A stretch of DNA of 13,135 nt from Syntrophomonas sp. UBA5288 (GCA_002408445.1 DHSK01000187.1:31368-44502); one strand, 5' to 3'. Numbered from the stretch's first letter, positions 1 through 6,467 are shown. Made by a program: numbers and translations. The notes: generated from the sequence alone by a model not told the origin.

Positions 1-1
1 T

Positions 2-37
2 GATTTTGCGGTGAAATCGATAATAAATAGCGGCTGA
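2..37 (+). CDS. Possible C-terminal tail of an upstream gene (partial, unidentified)
   Basis: The frame starting at base 2 is open from the window edge to a TGA at 35-37 and reads DFAVKSIINSG. It may be the last eleven residues of a plus-strand gene running in from the left. It is too short to assign to a family or to prove coding. In Bacillus the gene before cinA is often pgsA, but this tail does not let me identify it. Confidence 0.2.
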   Translation, partial: DFAVKSIINSG

Positions 38-76
38 AAATGCTTATAATATGACATAGAAGTAAAATCTTCAGCC
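32..76. repeat. Imperfect inverted repeat bracketing the cinA -10 box
   Basis: GGCTGAAAAT at 32-41 is the reverse complement, with one mismatch, of ATCTTCAGCC at 67-76. The right arm abuts the cinA Shine-Dalgarno (AGGAG, 77-81). It could be an operator or a leader hairpin. No factor can be named. Confidence 0.3.
45..50 (+). promoter_or_regulatory. Candidate -10 box for cinA-thpR
   Basis: A perfect TATAAT lies 40 nt before the cinA start. No convincing -35 hexamer stands 16-18 nt upstream, so the promoter is weak, activator-dependent or spurious. The box sits between the arms of an imperfect inverted repeat (32-41 and 67-76). Confidence 0.3.
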
Positions 77-90
77 AGGAGTGATGGTAG

Positions 91-1332
91 TTGAAAAAGG
101 CATATCTAATATCAACCGGAACCGAGTTGTTAATTGGCTCAACTATAGATACTAATTCGGTTTTCTTATCCGAAAAATTGTTGGCCCTGGGCATTCGTGT
201 GACCGGTAAAAGCACCATTGGAGATAACCCTGAGAGTATAAGAAATGCATTTAATATCGGCCTTGGCTCGGCCGATATTGTCATATCGACCGGCGGCCTG
301 GGGCCCACCTTCGATGATCTTACCAAAAAGGTGGCAAGTGAAGTTATGGGTACTACGCTGGAATTAAGACCGGAAGAAGCAGAACGTTTACAGGCGTTTT
401 TCGAACGGCGCCGGCGCAAGATGCCCGAGATCAACCTGAAACAGGCCAAGTTTCCGCCTGAGGCCGAAGTTTTGGCTAATCCACTGGGAACAGCACCAGG
501 CATGTATCTCAAGAAAGGAGAAAAAGTAATAGCTTTACTTCCCGGCCCTCCCCGGGAGATGAGACCAATGTATTTAAATGAATTGGAACCATTGCTGTGC
601 AGGGATTTCAGGCTGGAACGAAAATCAGTGATGAGAACTATAAAAATACTGGGTCCGGGTGAGTCGCAGGTGGAAGAATTAATCGCTGAGGTTATGAAAA
701 ATCCCGTCGGATGCAGCCTGGCCTTAATCGCGTACGAGGGGGAAGTTCATATACGAGTAACGGCGGAAGGGGAAGACCTCGACCATAGCCGGGGGATTTT
801 TGATTCAATATCAAACCGGATACAAGAAAAAATAGGCCATAATATTTTCGGATATGATGATGATTCACTGTCATCCGTAGTGGCCGGACTTTTAAAGGAC
901 CAGCAAAAAACTATCGCGGTAGCCGAATCATGTACCGGAGGTCTGCTGGGACGTCTCCTGACTGATCTGCCGGGCAGTTCGTCTTACTTCTGGGGTGGAG
1001 TCATCTCCTACAGCAACAATGCTAAAACTAAAATGTTAAATGTGGATAATGCCATACTGGACAAGTATGGAGCAGTAAGCCCTCAGACTGCCGAAGCCAT
1101 GGCGCGGGGCATAGTTAAACAATCAGGCGCGGATATTGGAGTTTCCATTACAGGTATAGCCGGTCCCGAAGGAGGAACCGACTCCAAACCGGTAGGACTG
1201 GTTTATATTGGTCTGGCAGAAGGAGGTTTCTGTCAGTCTAAAGAATTAAGATTTGTAGGAGATAGAAATGGTATTCGCATGCTGTCGGCCAAATCGGCCC
1301 TGGACATAGTGCGACGCCATCTGCAAAAGTAA
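91..1332 (+). CDS. cinA: CinA: competence/damage-inducible protein with NMN deamidase domain
   Basis: This 413-residue protein has the usual two-domain CinA layout. The N-terminal MoaB/MogA-like (COG1058, ADP-ribose pyrophosphatase) domain shows GTELLIG at 10-16, TGGLGPTFDD at 67-76 and the LPGPPREM loop near 150-157. The C-terminal PncC domain, from about residue 270, shows AESCTGG at 278-284 with the catalytic-type Ser280, then SYSNNAKTK and SITGIAGPEGG. Such proteins convert nicotinamide mononucleotide to nicotinate mononucleotide and are thought to clean up damaged NAD-related nucleotides in the cytoplasm. The TTG start is chosen because AGGAG at 77-81 is well spaced and the N-terminus matches the family. 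thpR follows after 30 nt, probably in the same transcript, and recA is next, as in the common Gram-positive cinA-recA arrangement. Nothing is missing. Confidence 0.96.
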   Translation: MKKAYLISTGTELLIGSTIDTNSVFLSEKLLALGIRVTGKSTIGDNPESIRNAFNIGLGSADIVISTGGLGPTFDDLTKKVASEVMGTTLELRPEEAERLQAFFERRRRKMPEINLKQAKFPPEAEVLANPLGTAPGMYLKKGEKVIALLPGPPREMRPMYLNELEPLLCRDFRLERKSVMRTIKILGPGESQVEELIAEVMKNPVGCSLALIAYEGEVHIRVTAEGEDLDHSRGIFDSISNRIQEKIGHNIFGYDDDSLSSVVAGLLKDQQKTIAVAESCTGGLLGRLLTDLPGSSSYFWGGVISYSNNAKTKMLNVDNAILDKYGAVSPQTAEAMARGIVKQSGADIGVSITGIAGPEGGTDSKPVGLVYIGLAEGGFCQSKELRFVGDRNGIRMLSAKSALDIVRRHLQK

Positions 1333-1362
1333 TTATACCCAAATGGTCGGAGGTGACAATAT

Positions 1363-1917
1363 ATGCGGACTTTTCTGGCAATTTCCGTACCTGACGAAGT
1401 GAGAATGCTGGCCCAGGAAACTAAAGAAAAAATTGCCGCTGCGCGGGTAAATATAAAATGGGTGGAATACGAAAATTATCATTTAACGGTAAAATTTTTA
1501 GGTGATGTAACCGACGAAAAAGTACAGCAGATAAGAAAGTTAATGCAAACGGTAGGTGATAACTGTCCTGCTTTTCAATTAAGAATAAACGGGCTGGGCT
1601 TTTTCCCTAATCGTTTCCGGCCCCGGATTATATGGCTGGGGATGGGAGGGGAGCTTGACAAGGCGCAATTTTTGGGCAACCGGGTAGATAATTATTTATA
1701 CGAGCTGGGCTTTGAACCGGAAAAACAGCATCGTTTTCATTTAACCCTGGGCCGTATTCGTTGTGATATTGATACGGCTAAGACCCTGGAACGGGCAGCG
1801 GCATCCAAAATGAACCCAATTAGTTTTACGGTAGATGAGTTTTATCTGATGGAAAGCATATTAAGGCCGGAAGGGCCGGTCTATAAAAGAATTGACAGCT
1901 TTAAACTGAATGGCTAG
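1363..1917 (+). CDS. thpR: ThpR: RNA 2',3'-cyclic phosphodiesterase (2'-5' RNA ligase family)
   Basis: This 184-residue protein carries both HxTx signatures of the 2H phosphoesterase superfamily: HLTV at 40-43 (followed by KFLG) and HLTL at 126-129 (followed by GR). The two histidines form the catalytic pair. The N-terminus MRTFLAISVP is typical of the LigT/ThpR family. Family members open 2',3'-cyclic phosphate ends of RNA to 2'-phosphates and can weakly join 2'-5' tRNA halves in vitro. The ATG start follows an excellent GGAGGTGA (1349-1356) with 6-nt spacing. Its 30-nt distance from cinA suggests co-transcription. It sits between cinA and recA, which are directly adjacent in many Bacillota. 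It ends 81 nt before recA, which has its own promoter in that gap. Confidence 0.93.
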   Translation: MRTFLAISVPDEVRMLAQETKEKIAAARVNIKWVEYENYHLTVKFLGDVTDEKVQQIRKLMQTVGDNCPAFQLRINGLGFFPNRFRPRIIWLGMGGELDKAQFLGNRVDNYLYELGFEPEKQHRFHLTLGRIRCDIDTAKTLERAAASKMNPISFTVDEFYLMESILRPEGPVYKRIDSFKLNG

Positions 1918-1933
1918 GGGTTAAATAATATGA

Positions 1934-1962
1934 TTGACTTTAATAATTAGCCCATATATAAT
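1934..1962 (+). promoter_or_regulatory. Sigma-A promoter of recA
   Basis: TTGACT at 1934-1939 is followed after exactly 17 nt by TATAAT at 1957-1962. The predicted transcript would begin around 1969, just before the SOS box, so LexA binding would block initiation or early elongation. Confidence 0.85.
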
Positions 1963-1971
1963 TTTATAAAG

Positions 1972-1985
1972 CGAACATATGTTTG
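1972..1985. promoter_or_regulatory. LexA (DinR) SOS box of recA
   Basis: CGAACATATGTTTG matches the Gram-positive LexA consensus CGAACRNRYGTTYC at 13 of 14 positions and is nearly a perfect palindrome. It lies about 10 nt after the recA -10 box and touches the Shine-Dalgarno sequence. Repression by LexA and release on DNA damage is the established role of such sites. This is the only such box I found in the window. Confidence 0.9.
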
Positions 1986-1998
1986 AGGAGGGGGCAAA

Positions 1999-3030
1999 GT
2001 GGAAAACAAGGAGGCTAATCAAGGGAAAGTTGATGCACTGAATAATGCCATTAAAAATATTGAAAAGCAATTTGGCAAAGGTGCTATTATGAAATTGGGC
2101 GATAATATTGCTATGAATGTGGAGGTTATTTCCACCGGCTGTCTGTCACTGGATGTGGCCTTAGGGGTAGGAGGATTACCCAGGGGAAGAGTAATTGAAA
2201 TTTTTGGACCGGAGTCTTCAGGCAAGACCACGGTAGCATTGCACGCAATTGCCCAGGCTCAAAAAGAAGGTGGCATGGCAGCTTTTATAGATGCGGAACA
2301 TGCACTTGATCCACTCTATGCACGTAAACTGGGAGTCGATATCAAGAACCTGCTGGTTTCGCAACCGGACAGCGGTGAACAGGCGCTTGAAATAGCTGAG
2401 GCCCTGGTCAGAAGCGGTGCCATCGACATAGTAGTTATAGATTCGGTTGCCGCCTTAGTACCGCGGGCCGAGCTGGACGGAGAAATGGGAGATGTCCATG
2501 TAGGACTGCAGGCACGTTTAATGTCACAGGCATTGCGCAAACTGACTGCTTATATCGGCAAGTCCAGGTCCTGCACCGTTTTTATCAACCAGATAAGGGA
2601 AAAAGTCGGTGTTATGTATGGCAACCCGGAAACCACCACCGGCGGCAGAGCCTTAAAGTTTTATTCTTCGGTCAGAATCGAAGTCAGAAAAGGTGAGGCT
2701 ATAAAACAGGGGACTGATGTGGTGGGGTCACGGACCAGGGTTAAAGTAGTAAAAAACAAGGTAGCACCGCCTTTTAAATCCTGTGAATTTGATATCATGT
2801 ATGGGGTGGGAATATCCCGAGAAGGGGATTTATTGGATATTGCGGCAGATATGGATATCATTCAAAAGAGCGGTTCCTGGTACTCCTATGAAGGGGAAAG
2901 GCTGGGTCAGGGCAGAGAAAACGCCAAAGAATATATCAGAAATAGTCCTGATTTTTACCTGGTTCTGGAAAATAAAATCAGAGAAAAAATGATGCCAGTG
3001 CCCGAAAGTAATAGTCCGGAGGAAACTTGA
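1999..3030 (+). CDS. recA: RecA recombinase
   Basis: RecA forms ATP-dependent filaments on single-stranded DNA, drives strand exchange and triggers LexA self-cleavage. The 343 residues match the family length. Walker A GPESSGKT is at 70-77, the catalytic glutamate is Glu100 in FIDAEHALDP, and Walker B is VVIDS with Asp148. The L2 DNA-binding loop INQIREKVGVMYGNPETTTG is intact, and the C-terminus is short and acidic. The GTG start is supported by AGGAGG at 1986-1991 with 7-nt spacing and by the normal N-terminus. It has its own promoter and SOS box, so it can be induced apart from cinA-thpR. recX, often found next to recA, is not here; a 368-nt non-coding gap follows. Confidence 0.99.
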   Translation: MENKEANQGKVDALNNAIKNIEKQFGKGAIMKLGDNIAMNVEVISTGCLSLDVALGVGGLPRGRVIEIFGPESSGKTTVALHAIAQAQKEGGMAAFIDAEHALDPLYARKLGVDIKNLLVSQPDSGEQALEIAEALVRSGAIDIVVIDSVAALVPRAELDGEMGDVHVGLQARLMSQALRKLTAYIGKSRSCTVFINQIREKVGVMYGNPETTTGGRALKFYSSVRIEVRKGEAIKQGTDVVGSRTRVKVVKNKVAPPFKSCEFDIMYGVGISREGDLLDIAADMDIIQKSGSWYSYEGERLGQGRENAKEYIRNSPDFYLVLENKIREKMMPVPESNSPEET

Positions 3031-3055
3031 CACATTACTTCAAACTTACTAAAAT
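3027..3055 (+). promoter_or_regulatory. Strong sigma-A promoter overlapping the recA stop codon
   Basis: TTGACA at 3027-3032, perfect and containing the recA TGA, is followed after 17 nt by TAAAAT at 3050-3055. Transcription would start near 3061. The nearest gene downstream is rny, about 340 nt away, with a terminator in between. Confidence 0.65.
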
Positions 3056-3398
3056 TGTAATGAGGTTGAAATAAGAAGTAGTACCTGAAACCTTGCCGGA
3101 TAAAGGACTAACATATTTTTTAATATATAGTTTGTACAACAAAATTATAACTTGTGAAATTGATATGGTTGCTACATATAAATATATTATTATATGGTCT
3201 ACAAAGGTTAAGGTGAGCTTGTGTTAGGCATTCAATGAGGGATTATGGGTATTTTTAAATATATATTTAAGGAAACCTGCTTTAATTGGAGGCATAAATC
3301 AAGTACAGGTATAATACTTCCTAGAAAACCGAGTAATACTCGGTTTTTTACTTTACATTCCAAAAAAATTATTTATTTGATAAATTAGAGTAAAGGAG
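3031..3398 (+). other. 368-nt non-coding gap between recA and rny; possible sRNA or long rny leader
   Basis: The gap is very AT-rich and I see no convincing gene in it. It begins with the promoter at 3027-3055 and contains the intrinsic terminator at 3325-3349, giving a predicted RNA of about 290 nt. A near-direct repeat, ATATGGTTGCTACA at 3163-3176 and ATATGGTCTACA at 3192-3203, lies in the middle. A 47-codon open frame at 3245-3388 runs through the terminator, has only a poor ribosome site and is not called. The gap may hold a small RNA or a regulated leader of rny; it matches no riboswitch class that I can recognise. Confidence 0.4.
3325..3349 (+). terminator. Intrinsic terminator 50 nt before rny
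   Basis: AAAACCGAGT (3325-3334) pairs perfectly with ACTCGGTTTT (3338-3347) around a 3-nt loop, and the descending arm runs into six Ts (3344-3349). It would stop transcripts from recA or from the promoter at 3027. Because it lies inside the path to rny, it could also act as an attenuator. Confidence 0.8.
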
Positions 3399-3410
3399 GT
3401 GAAAATCATA
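3392..3410 (+). promoter_or_regulatory. rny ribosome binding site that conflicts with the GTG start
   Basis: AAAGGAGGTG is close to the ideal anti-Shine-Dalgarno partner. The GTG at 3399-3401 overlaps it and cannot be served by it. The codons at optimal distance in the rny frame are ATC (3405, spacing 5) and ATA (3408, spacing 8). No ATG, GTG or TTG occurs in frame between 3402 and 3431. Confidence 0.75.
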
Positions 3411-4949
3411 TCGACATTAACTAGTTTTATTATGATTATCATATCTTTGGCTGTAGGTTTAGCCGCCGGTTATTATGGCCGCAGGTTGATCGCAGAAAGC
3501 AGGATAGGAAAAGCGGAAGAAGAAGCAGACCGTATAATTGCTGATGCGTCCAAGCAGTCTGAAGCCCGGAAAAAAGAGTTGTTGTTGGAGGCTAAGGAAG
3601 AAATACATCGCAATCGCCAGGAGGCCGAGAAAGATTTACGCGAACGGCGCCGTGAACTGGATCGTATTGAAAGGCGGATTATCCAAAAGGAAGAAGTTCT
3701 GGACAAAAAGTCTGAAAATATCGAAAAAAAGGAAGATGTTCTGCAGGAGAAGGAAAGACTGATAGAAAAAACCCAGCAGGATTTGCAATTGATTCTAACC
3801 CAACAACTAAAAGAATTAGAACGCCTATCGGGGTTAACCTCAGAAGAAGCCAAAGAATTACTGTTATATAATGTTGAACAACAGATTCGTCAGGAAACTG
3901 CTATCTTGATCAAAAATCTGGAAAATGAGGCGAAAGAAGAAGCGGACAAAAAAGCCAAGAATATTATTACCCTGGCTATTCAAAAATGTGCTGCTGATGT
4001 GGTCTCAGAAACTACCGTTTCAGTTGTGGCACTTCCCAATGATGAGATGAAGGGTAGAATTATAGGCCGTGAAGGACGAAATATCAGAACATTTGAAACT
4101 CTTACCGGTGTGGATCTGATTATTGATGATACACCGGAAGCTGTTATTTTGTCTTCGTTTGATCCTATTCGCCGGGAGATTGCCCGTGCTTCACTTGAAT
4201 ACCTGGTATCAGATGGTCGCATTCATCCTGCCCGGATAGAAGAGATGGTCAACAAAGCCCAGAAGGAAATGGAACAGCAATTACGGGAAGTAGGGGAACA
4301 GGCTGCTTTTGAAGTAGGTGTACACGGTTTGCATCCCGAATTAATCAAATTGTTGGGCAGGTTAAAATACAGAACCAGCTATGGGCAAAACGTACTTAAG
4401 CATTCCATTGAAGTTGCTCATGTGGCAGGTGTAATGGCAGCTGAACTGGATGTTGATATTGTACTGGCCAAACGTGCGGGATTACTCCATGATATTGGCA
4501 AAGCAGTTGATCATGAAGTATCCGGCCCGCATATCGAGATCGGAGTAGACCTGGCTAAAAAGTATCGTGAATCCAAGGAAGTAATAAATGGTATAGCTGC
4601 GCATCACGGCGATGTTGAACCGGAGTCTATTGAAGCGGTTCTGGTGCAGGCGGCCGATGCTATCTCTGCTTCCAGACCTGGTGCCAGAAGGGAAACCCTG
4701 GAGGCATATATCAAACGTTTGGAGAAGTTGGAGAATGTGGCTGATTCATTTGATGGGGTTGATCGTTCCTTTGCCATACAGGCAGGAAGAGAAATTCGAA
4801 TTATTGTCAAACCGGAAGAAATTGATGATTTGAGTACAATCAAGCTCTGCCGGGATATTGCTCATAAGATTGAAGAAGAATTGGATTATCCCGGTCAAAT
4901 AAAAGTAATTGTTATCAGAGAAACCCGAGCCACTGAATTTGCTAAATAA
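3399..4949 (+). CDS. rny: RNase Y, membrane-anchored endoribonuclease
   Basis: RNase Y starts decay of many mRNAs in Bacillota and is tethered to the inner membrane. Numbered from the GTG at 3399 (516 aa), it has one membrane helix at about 10-26, a long charged coiled coil at about 30-190, and a KH domain with GRIIGREGRN at 219-228. Its HD domain contains LLHDIGKA, with metal-binding His364-Asp365 equivalent to His368-Asp369 of B. subtilis. The start is unusual. The ribosome site AAAGGAGG spans 3392-3399 and already includes the G of the only upstream conventional start codon, while the next in-frame ATG is at 3432, inside the membrane helix. ATA at 3408, 8 nt after AGGAGG, would give a 513-residue protein whose N-terminus aligns in length with B. 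subtilis RNase Y. I give the outer limit; the real start is probably internal. Confidence 0.95.
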   Translation: MKIISTLTSFIMIIISLAVGLAAGYYGRRLIAESRIGKAEEEADRIIADASKQSEARKKELLLEAKEEIHRNRQEAEKDLRERRRELDRIERRIIQKEEVLDKKSENIEKKEDVLQEKERLIEKTQQDLQLILTQQLKELERLSGLTSEEAKELLLYNVEQQIRQETAILIKNLENEAKEEADKKAKNIITLAIQKCAADVVSETTVSVVALPNDEMKGRIIGREGRNIRTFETLTGVDLIIDDTPEAVILSSFDPIRREIARASLEYLVSDGRIHPARIEEMVNKAQKEMEQQLREVGEQAAFEVGVHGLHPELIKLLGRLKYRTSYGQNVLKHSIEVAHVAGVMAAELDVDIVLAKRAGLLHDIGKAVDHEVSGPHIEIGVDLAKKYRESKEVINGIAAHHGDVEPESIEAVLVQAADAISASRPGARRETLEAYIKRLEKLENVADSFDGVDRSFAIQAGREIRIIVKPEEIDDLSTIKLCRDIAHKIEEELDYPGQIKVIVIRETRATEFAK

Positions 4950-4995
4950 GATTAAAATGCTTCGAATTTAAAGTTTGACTAAATCACAAAAAAAG

Positions 4996-5039
4996 TCCCG
5001 TATTACTTCATGGAGGCAAGTCCATGAAGCAGTACGGGA
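4996..5039. terminator. Large palindrome after rny, shaped like a minus-strand terminator
   Basis: Bases 4996-5014 pair with 5021-5039 around a 6-nt loop. All positions pair except one A-C mismatch, with one G-U pair. A run of seven As (4988-4994) stands one base before the left arm. Read on the minus strand this is a long hairpin followed by a T run, a classic intrinsic terminator. On the plus strand only ATTCTGATTTTC follows, so it would stop rny transcripts less well and may instead protect the rny mRNA 3' end. Confidence 0.7.
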
Positions 5040-5111
5040 TTCTGATTTTCATTGGCATTAATAGAGGCAAGCTGCTTATATGGTTACAGTTTTAATGATA
5101 GTAATACTAAT

Positions 5112-5141
5112 AGAGGATTTTAAGTAGCGGTTAAAGAAGAT
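5112..5141 (+). promoter_or_regulatory. Weak sigma-H-like promoter ahead of ymdB
   Basis: AGAGGATTT (5112-5120) fits the sigma-H -35 pattern RnAGGAWWW fully. After 12 nt, AAAGAAGAT (5133-5141) fits RnnGAATWW with one mismatch (GAAG for GAAT). It lies about 90 nt upstream of ymdB. Confidence 0.3.
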
Positions 5142-5231
5142 GTCTACAATTTAAAATTTAAGGGGAAGATGATTAGTGGCATGGTATGGAGGCAGCATAT
5201 TTGCCGTTAAACAAAAGATGGAGGTAACTCA

Positions 5232-6014
5232 TTGAACGTACTGTTTTTAGGTGATATTTACGGTAAACCAGGGAGAAATGCAGTTAAGAAGATGCTTTCC
5301 CATATACATAAGGAATATGATATTGCTTTTACTATAGCTAATGCTGAGAATGCAGCCAGCGGTCGCGGGTTAACCGCAGATACTATGCATGAATTGCTGG
5401 ATGCAGGGATCGATGTGCTGACTATGGGTAATCATGTCTGGGATAATAAAGGAATATTCAACATTATAGAAGAAGCACGGATCGTGCGGCCGGCCAATTA
5501 TCCGGGGGAATGTCCGGGACAGGGTTACCATATATACACCGCCGGTTTCAGCAAAAAAATTGCCGTCATTAATTTATCCGGCCGAGTTTTTATGCCCGCT
5601 CTGGATTGTCCCTTTGCTGTCGTAGATGAGATCATTAACGATATCCAGGCTGCGGTTGATTATATTATAGTTGATTTCCATGCCGAAGCTACTTCGGAAA
5701 AACTAGCCTTAGGGTATTACCTTGATGGTAGAACTACTGCCGTTTTGGGTACTCATACTCATATCCAAACAGCTGATGAAAGGATTTTCCCGGGAGGTAC
5801 TGCCTATATTACCGATGCCGGCATGACCGGTCCCTATGATTCGATTCTGGGGGTAGACAAAGAACTGGTGCTTAGAAAATTTCTTACCCAGAGACCGGTT
5901 CGTTTTGAGGTAGCACGTAGTCCGGCCCAGTTGCAGGGCGTGGTATTAGATTTGGATGAAGCCGGTAAGAAGGCAAACAGCATCACCAGAATCAATATTC
6001 TGGTCCCCGACTAA
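5232..6014 (+). CDS. ymdB: YmdB-type metallophosphodiesterase (TIGR00282 family)
   Basis: The 260-residue protein belongs to the calcineurin-like YmdB family. All dinuclear metal ligands known from B. subtilis YmdB are present at the same numbers: Asp8 (GDIYGKPG), Glu39-Asn40 (NAENAASG), Asn67-His68 (MGNHVWDN), His150 (DFHAEATSEK), and His175 and His177 (GTHTHIQ). In B. subtilis the enzyme hydrolyses cyclic nucleotides, including 2',3'-cAMP, and steers the choice between motility and biofilm; it also affects RNA levels, possibly with RNase Y. It is cytoplasmic with no signal peptide. The TTG start follows TGGAGGT (5219-5225) with 6-nt spacing. The rny-ymdB-spoVS order is conserved in Bacillus. 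A 282-nt gap with a palindrome separates it from rny, so it probably has its own promoter. Confidence 0.95.
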   Translation: MNVLFLGDIYGKPGRNAVKKMLSHIHKEYDIAFTIANAENAASGRGLTADTMHELLDAGIDVLTMGNHVWDNKGIFNIIEEARIVRPANYPGECPGQGYHIYTAGFSKKIAVINLSGRVFMPALDCPFAVVDEIINDIQAAVDYIIVDFHAEATSEKLALGYYLDGRTTAVLGTHTHIQTADERIFPGGTAYITDAGMTGPYDSILGVDKELVLRKFLTQRPVRFEVARSPAQLQGVVLDLDEAGKKANSITRINILVPD

Positions 6015-6046
6015 TATCTAAAATTATCCATAATTTGCTTTGAAAA

Positions 6047-6075
6047 GAAGGAATTAGTTTAAATCGTTAGAATAT
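6047..6075 (+). promoter_or_regulatory. Sigma-H-like promoter of spoVS
   Basis: GAAGGAATT (6047-6055) fits RnAGGAWWW. After 11 nt, TTAGAATAT (6067-6075) fits RnnGAATWW except for its first base. Transcription would start near 6082, about 55 nt before spoVS. B. subtilis spoVS is known to be sigma-H dependent, which supports the call. Confidence 0.65.
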
Positions 6076-6117
6076 ATTATTATTAGCGACATAAAACTTA
6101 TCATTATTAAACGATTT
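6061..6117. repeat. Inverted repeat spanning the spoVS promoter region
   Basis: AAATCGTT (6061-6068) is the exact reverse complement of AACGATTT (6110-6117). The left arm lies in the spacer and -10 of the sigma-H-like promoter and the right arm just before the Shine-Dalgarno. The 41-nt separation is long for an RNA hairpin and the left arm lies upstream of the predicted transcript start, so a DNA-level operator pair is more likely, if it is functional. Confidence 0.3.
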
Positions 6118-6136
6118 AGCGGGGGAGGTTTATTTA

Positions 6137-6397
6137 ATGGAGGTATTAAAGGTTTCAGCCAAATCCAGTCCAAATTCAGTAGCAGGCGCTTTGGCGGGAG
6201 TGTTAAGGGAAAAAGGGGCAGCAGAGATTCAAGCTATAGGGGCCGGTGCGATTAATCAATCGGTGAAGGCCATCGCTATAGCAAGAGGGTTTGTCGCCCC
6301 TAGCGGTATGGATCTAATTTGTATACCGGCATTTACTGATATTATGATAGACGGGGAAGAACGTACGGCCATCAAACTGATTGTAGAGCCCAGATAA
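6137..6397 (+). CDS. spoVS: Stage V sporulation protein S
   Basis: The 86-residue sequence, beginning MEVLKVSAKSSPNSVAGALA and containing GAGAINQSVKAIAIARGFVAPSG, is a full-length SpoVS. It is a small Alba-like protein, and SpoVS-type proteins are thought to bind nucleic acid. In B. subtilis it is needed for spore coat assembly and affects septation during sporulation. The ATG start follows GGGGGAGG with 8-nt spacing. It has its own sigma-H-like promoter and is followed by an intrinsic terminator, so it is probably a single-gene transcript. SpoVS also occurs in some non-sporulating bacteria, so it suggests but does not prove that this organism makes spores. Confidence 0.97.
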   Translation: MEVLKVSAKSSPNSVAGALAGVLREKGAAEIQAIGAGAINQSVKAIAIARGFVAPSGMDLICIPAFTDIMIDGEERTAIKLIVEPR

Positions 6398-6421
6398 TTT
6401 TTGTATAATGTTTTAATAGTG

Positions 6422-6454
6422 AGGGACCTGCTTTTTAGCGGGTTCTTTTATTTT
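6422..6454 (+). terminator. Intrinsic terminator of spoVS
   Basis: AGGGACCTGC (6422-6431) pairs with GCGGGTTCTT (6438-6447), including G-U pairs, around a TTTTTA loop. The descending arm runs into TTTTATTTT. It ends 14 nt before the dipeptidase start and directly abuts that gene's Shine-Dalgarno sequence. Readthrough or RNA folding could therefore affect the next gene. Confidence 0.75.
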
Positions 6455-6467
6455 GGAGGAGATATTT

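Noticed and set aside
3163..3203. Near-direct repeat ATATGGTTGCTACA / ATATGGTCTACA
   Set aside because: There are only two imperfect copies in very AT-rich DNA; not enough to call a CRISPR array or an operator.
3286..3315. Possible promoter TTGGAG-N18-TATAAT before rny
   Set aside because: The -35 is poor, and transcription would begin directly in the terminator hairpin at 3325-3349.
3245..3388. 47-codon open frame in the recA-rny gap (MGIFKYIFKETC...)
   Set aside because: Its ribosome site is poor and badly spaced, it runs through an intrinsic terminator, and it shows no recognisable motif.
3473..3853. 126-codon minus-strand frame
   Set aside because: It is the antisense shadow of the RNase Y coiled coil; the Ser/Arg-rich composition reflects the complement of Glu/Lys codons.
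4975..5005. TTGACT after rny as a sigma-A promoter for ymdB
   Set aside because: There is no -10 hexamer at 16-18 nt; the nearest TATTAC lies inside the palindrome at a wrong distance.
5169..5210. 13-codon frame MISGMVWRQHICR before ymdB
   Set aside because: It is short, of no recognisable type and with nothing suggesting a leader peptide mechanism.
6381..6409. TTGTAG-N17-TATAAT as promoter of the dipeptidase gene
   Set aside because: The -35 is weak and the predicted transcript would start within a few bases of the spoVS terminator; I cannot support it as functional.
6453..6467. TTG start giving a 311-residue dipeptidase
   Set aside because: The TTG overlaps the Shine-Dalgarno GGAGGAG; the ATG at 6468 is correctly spaced and gives the normal family N-terminus.
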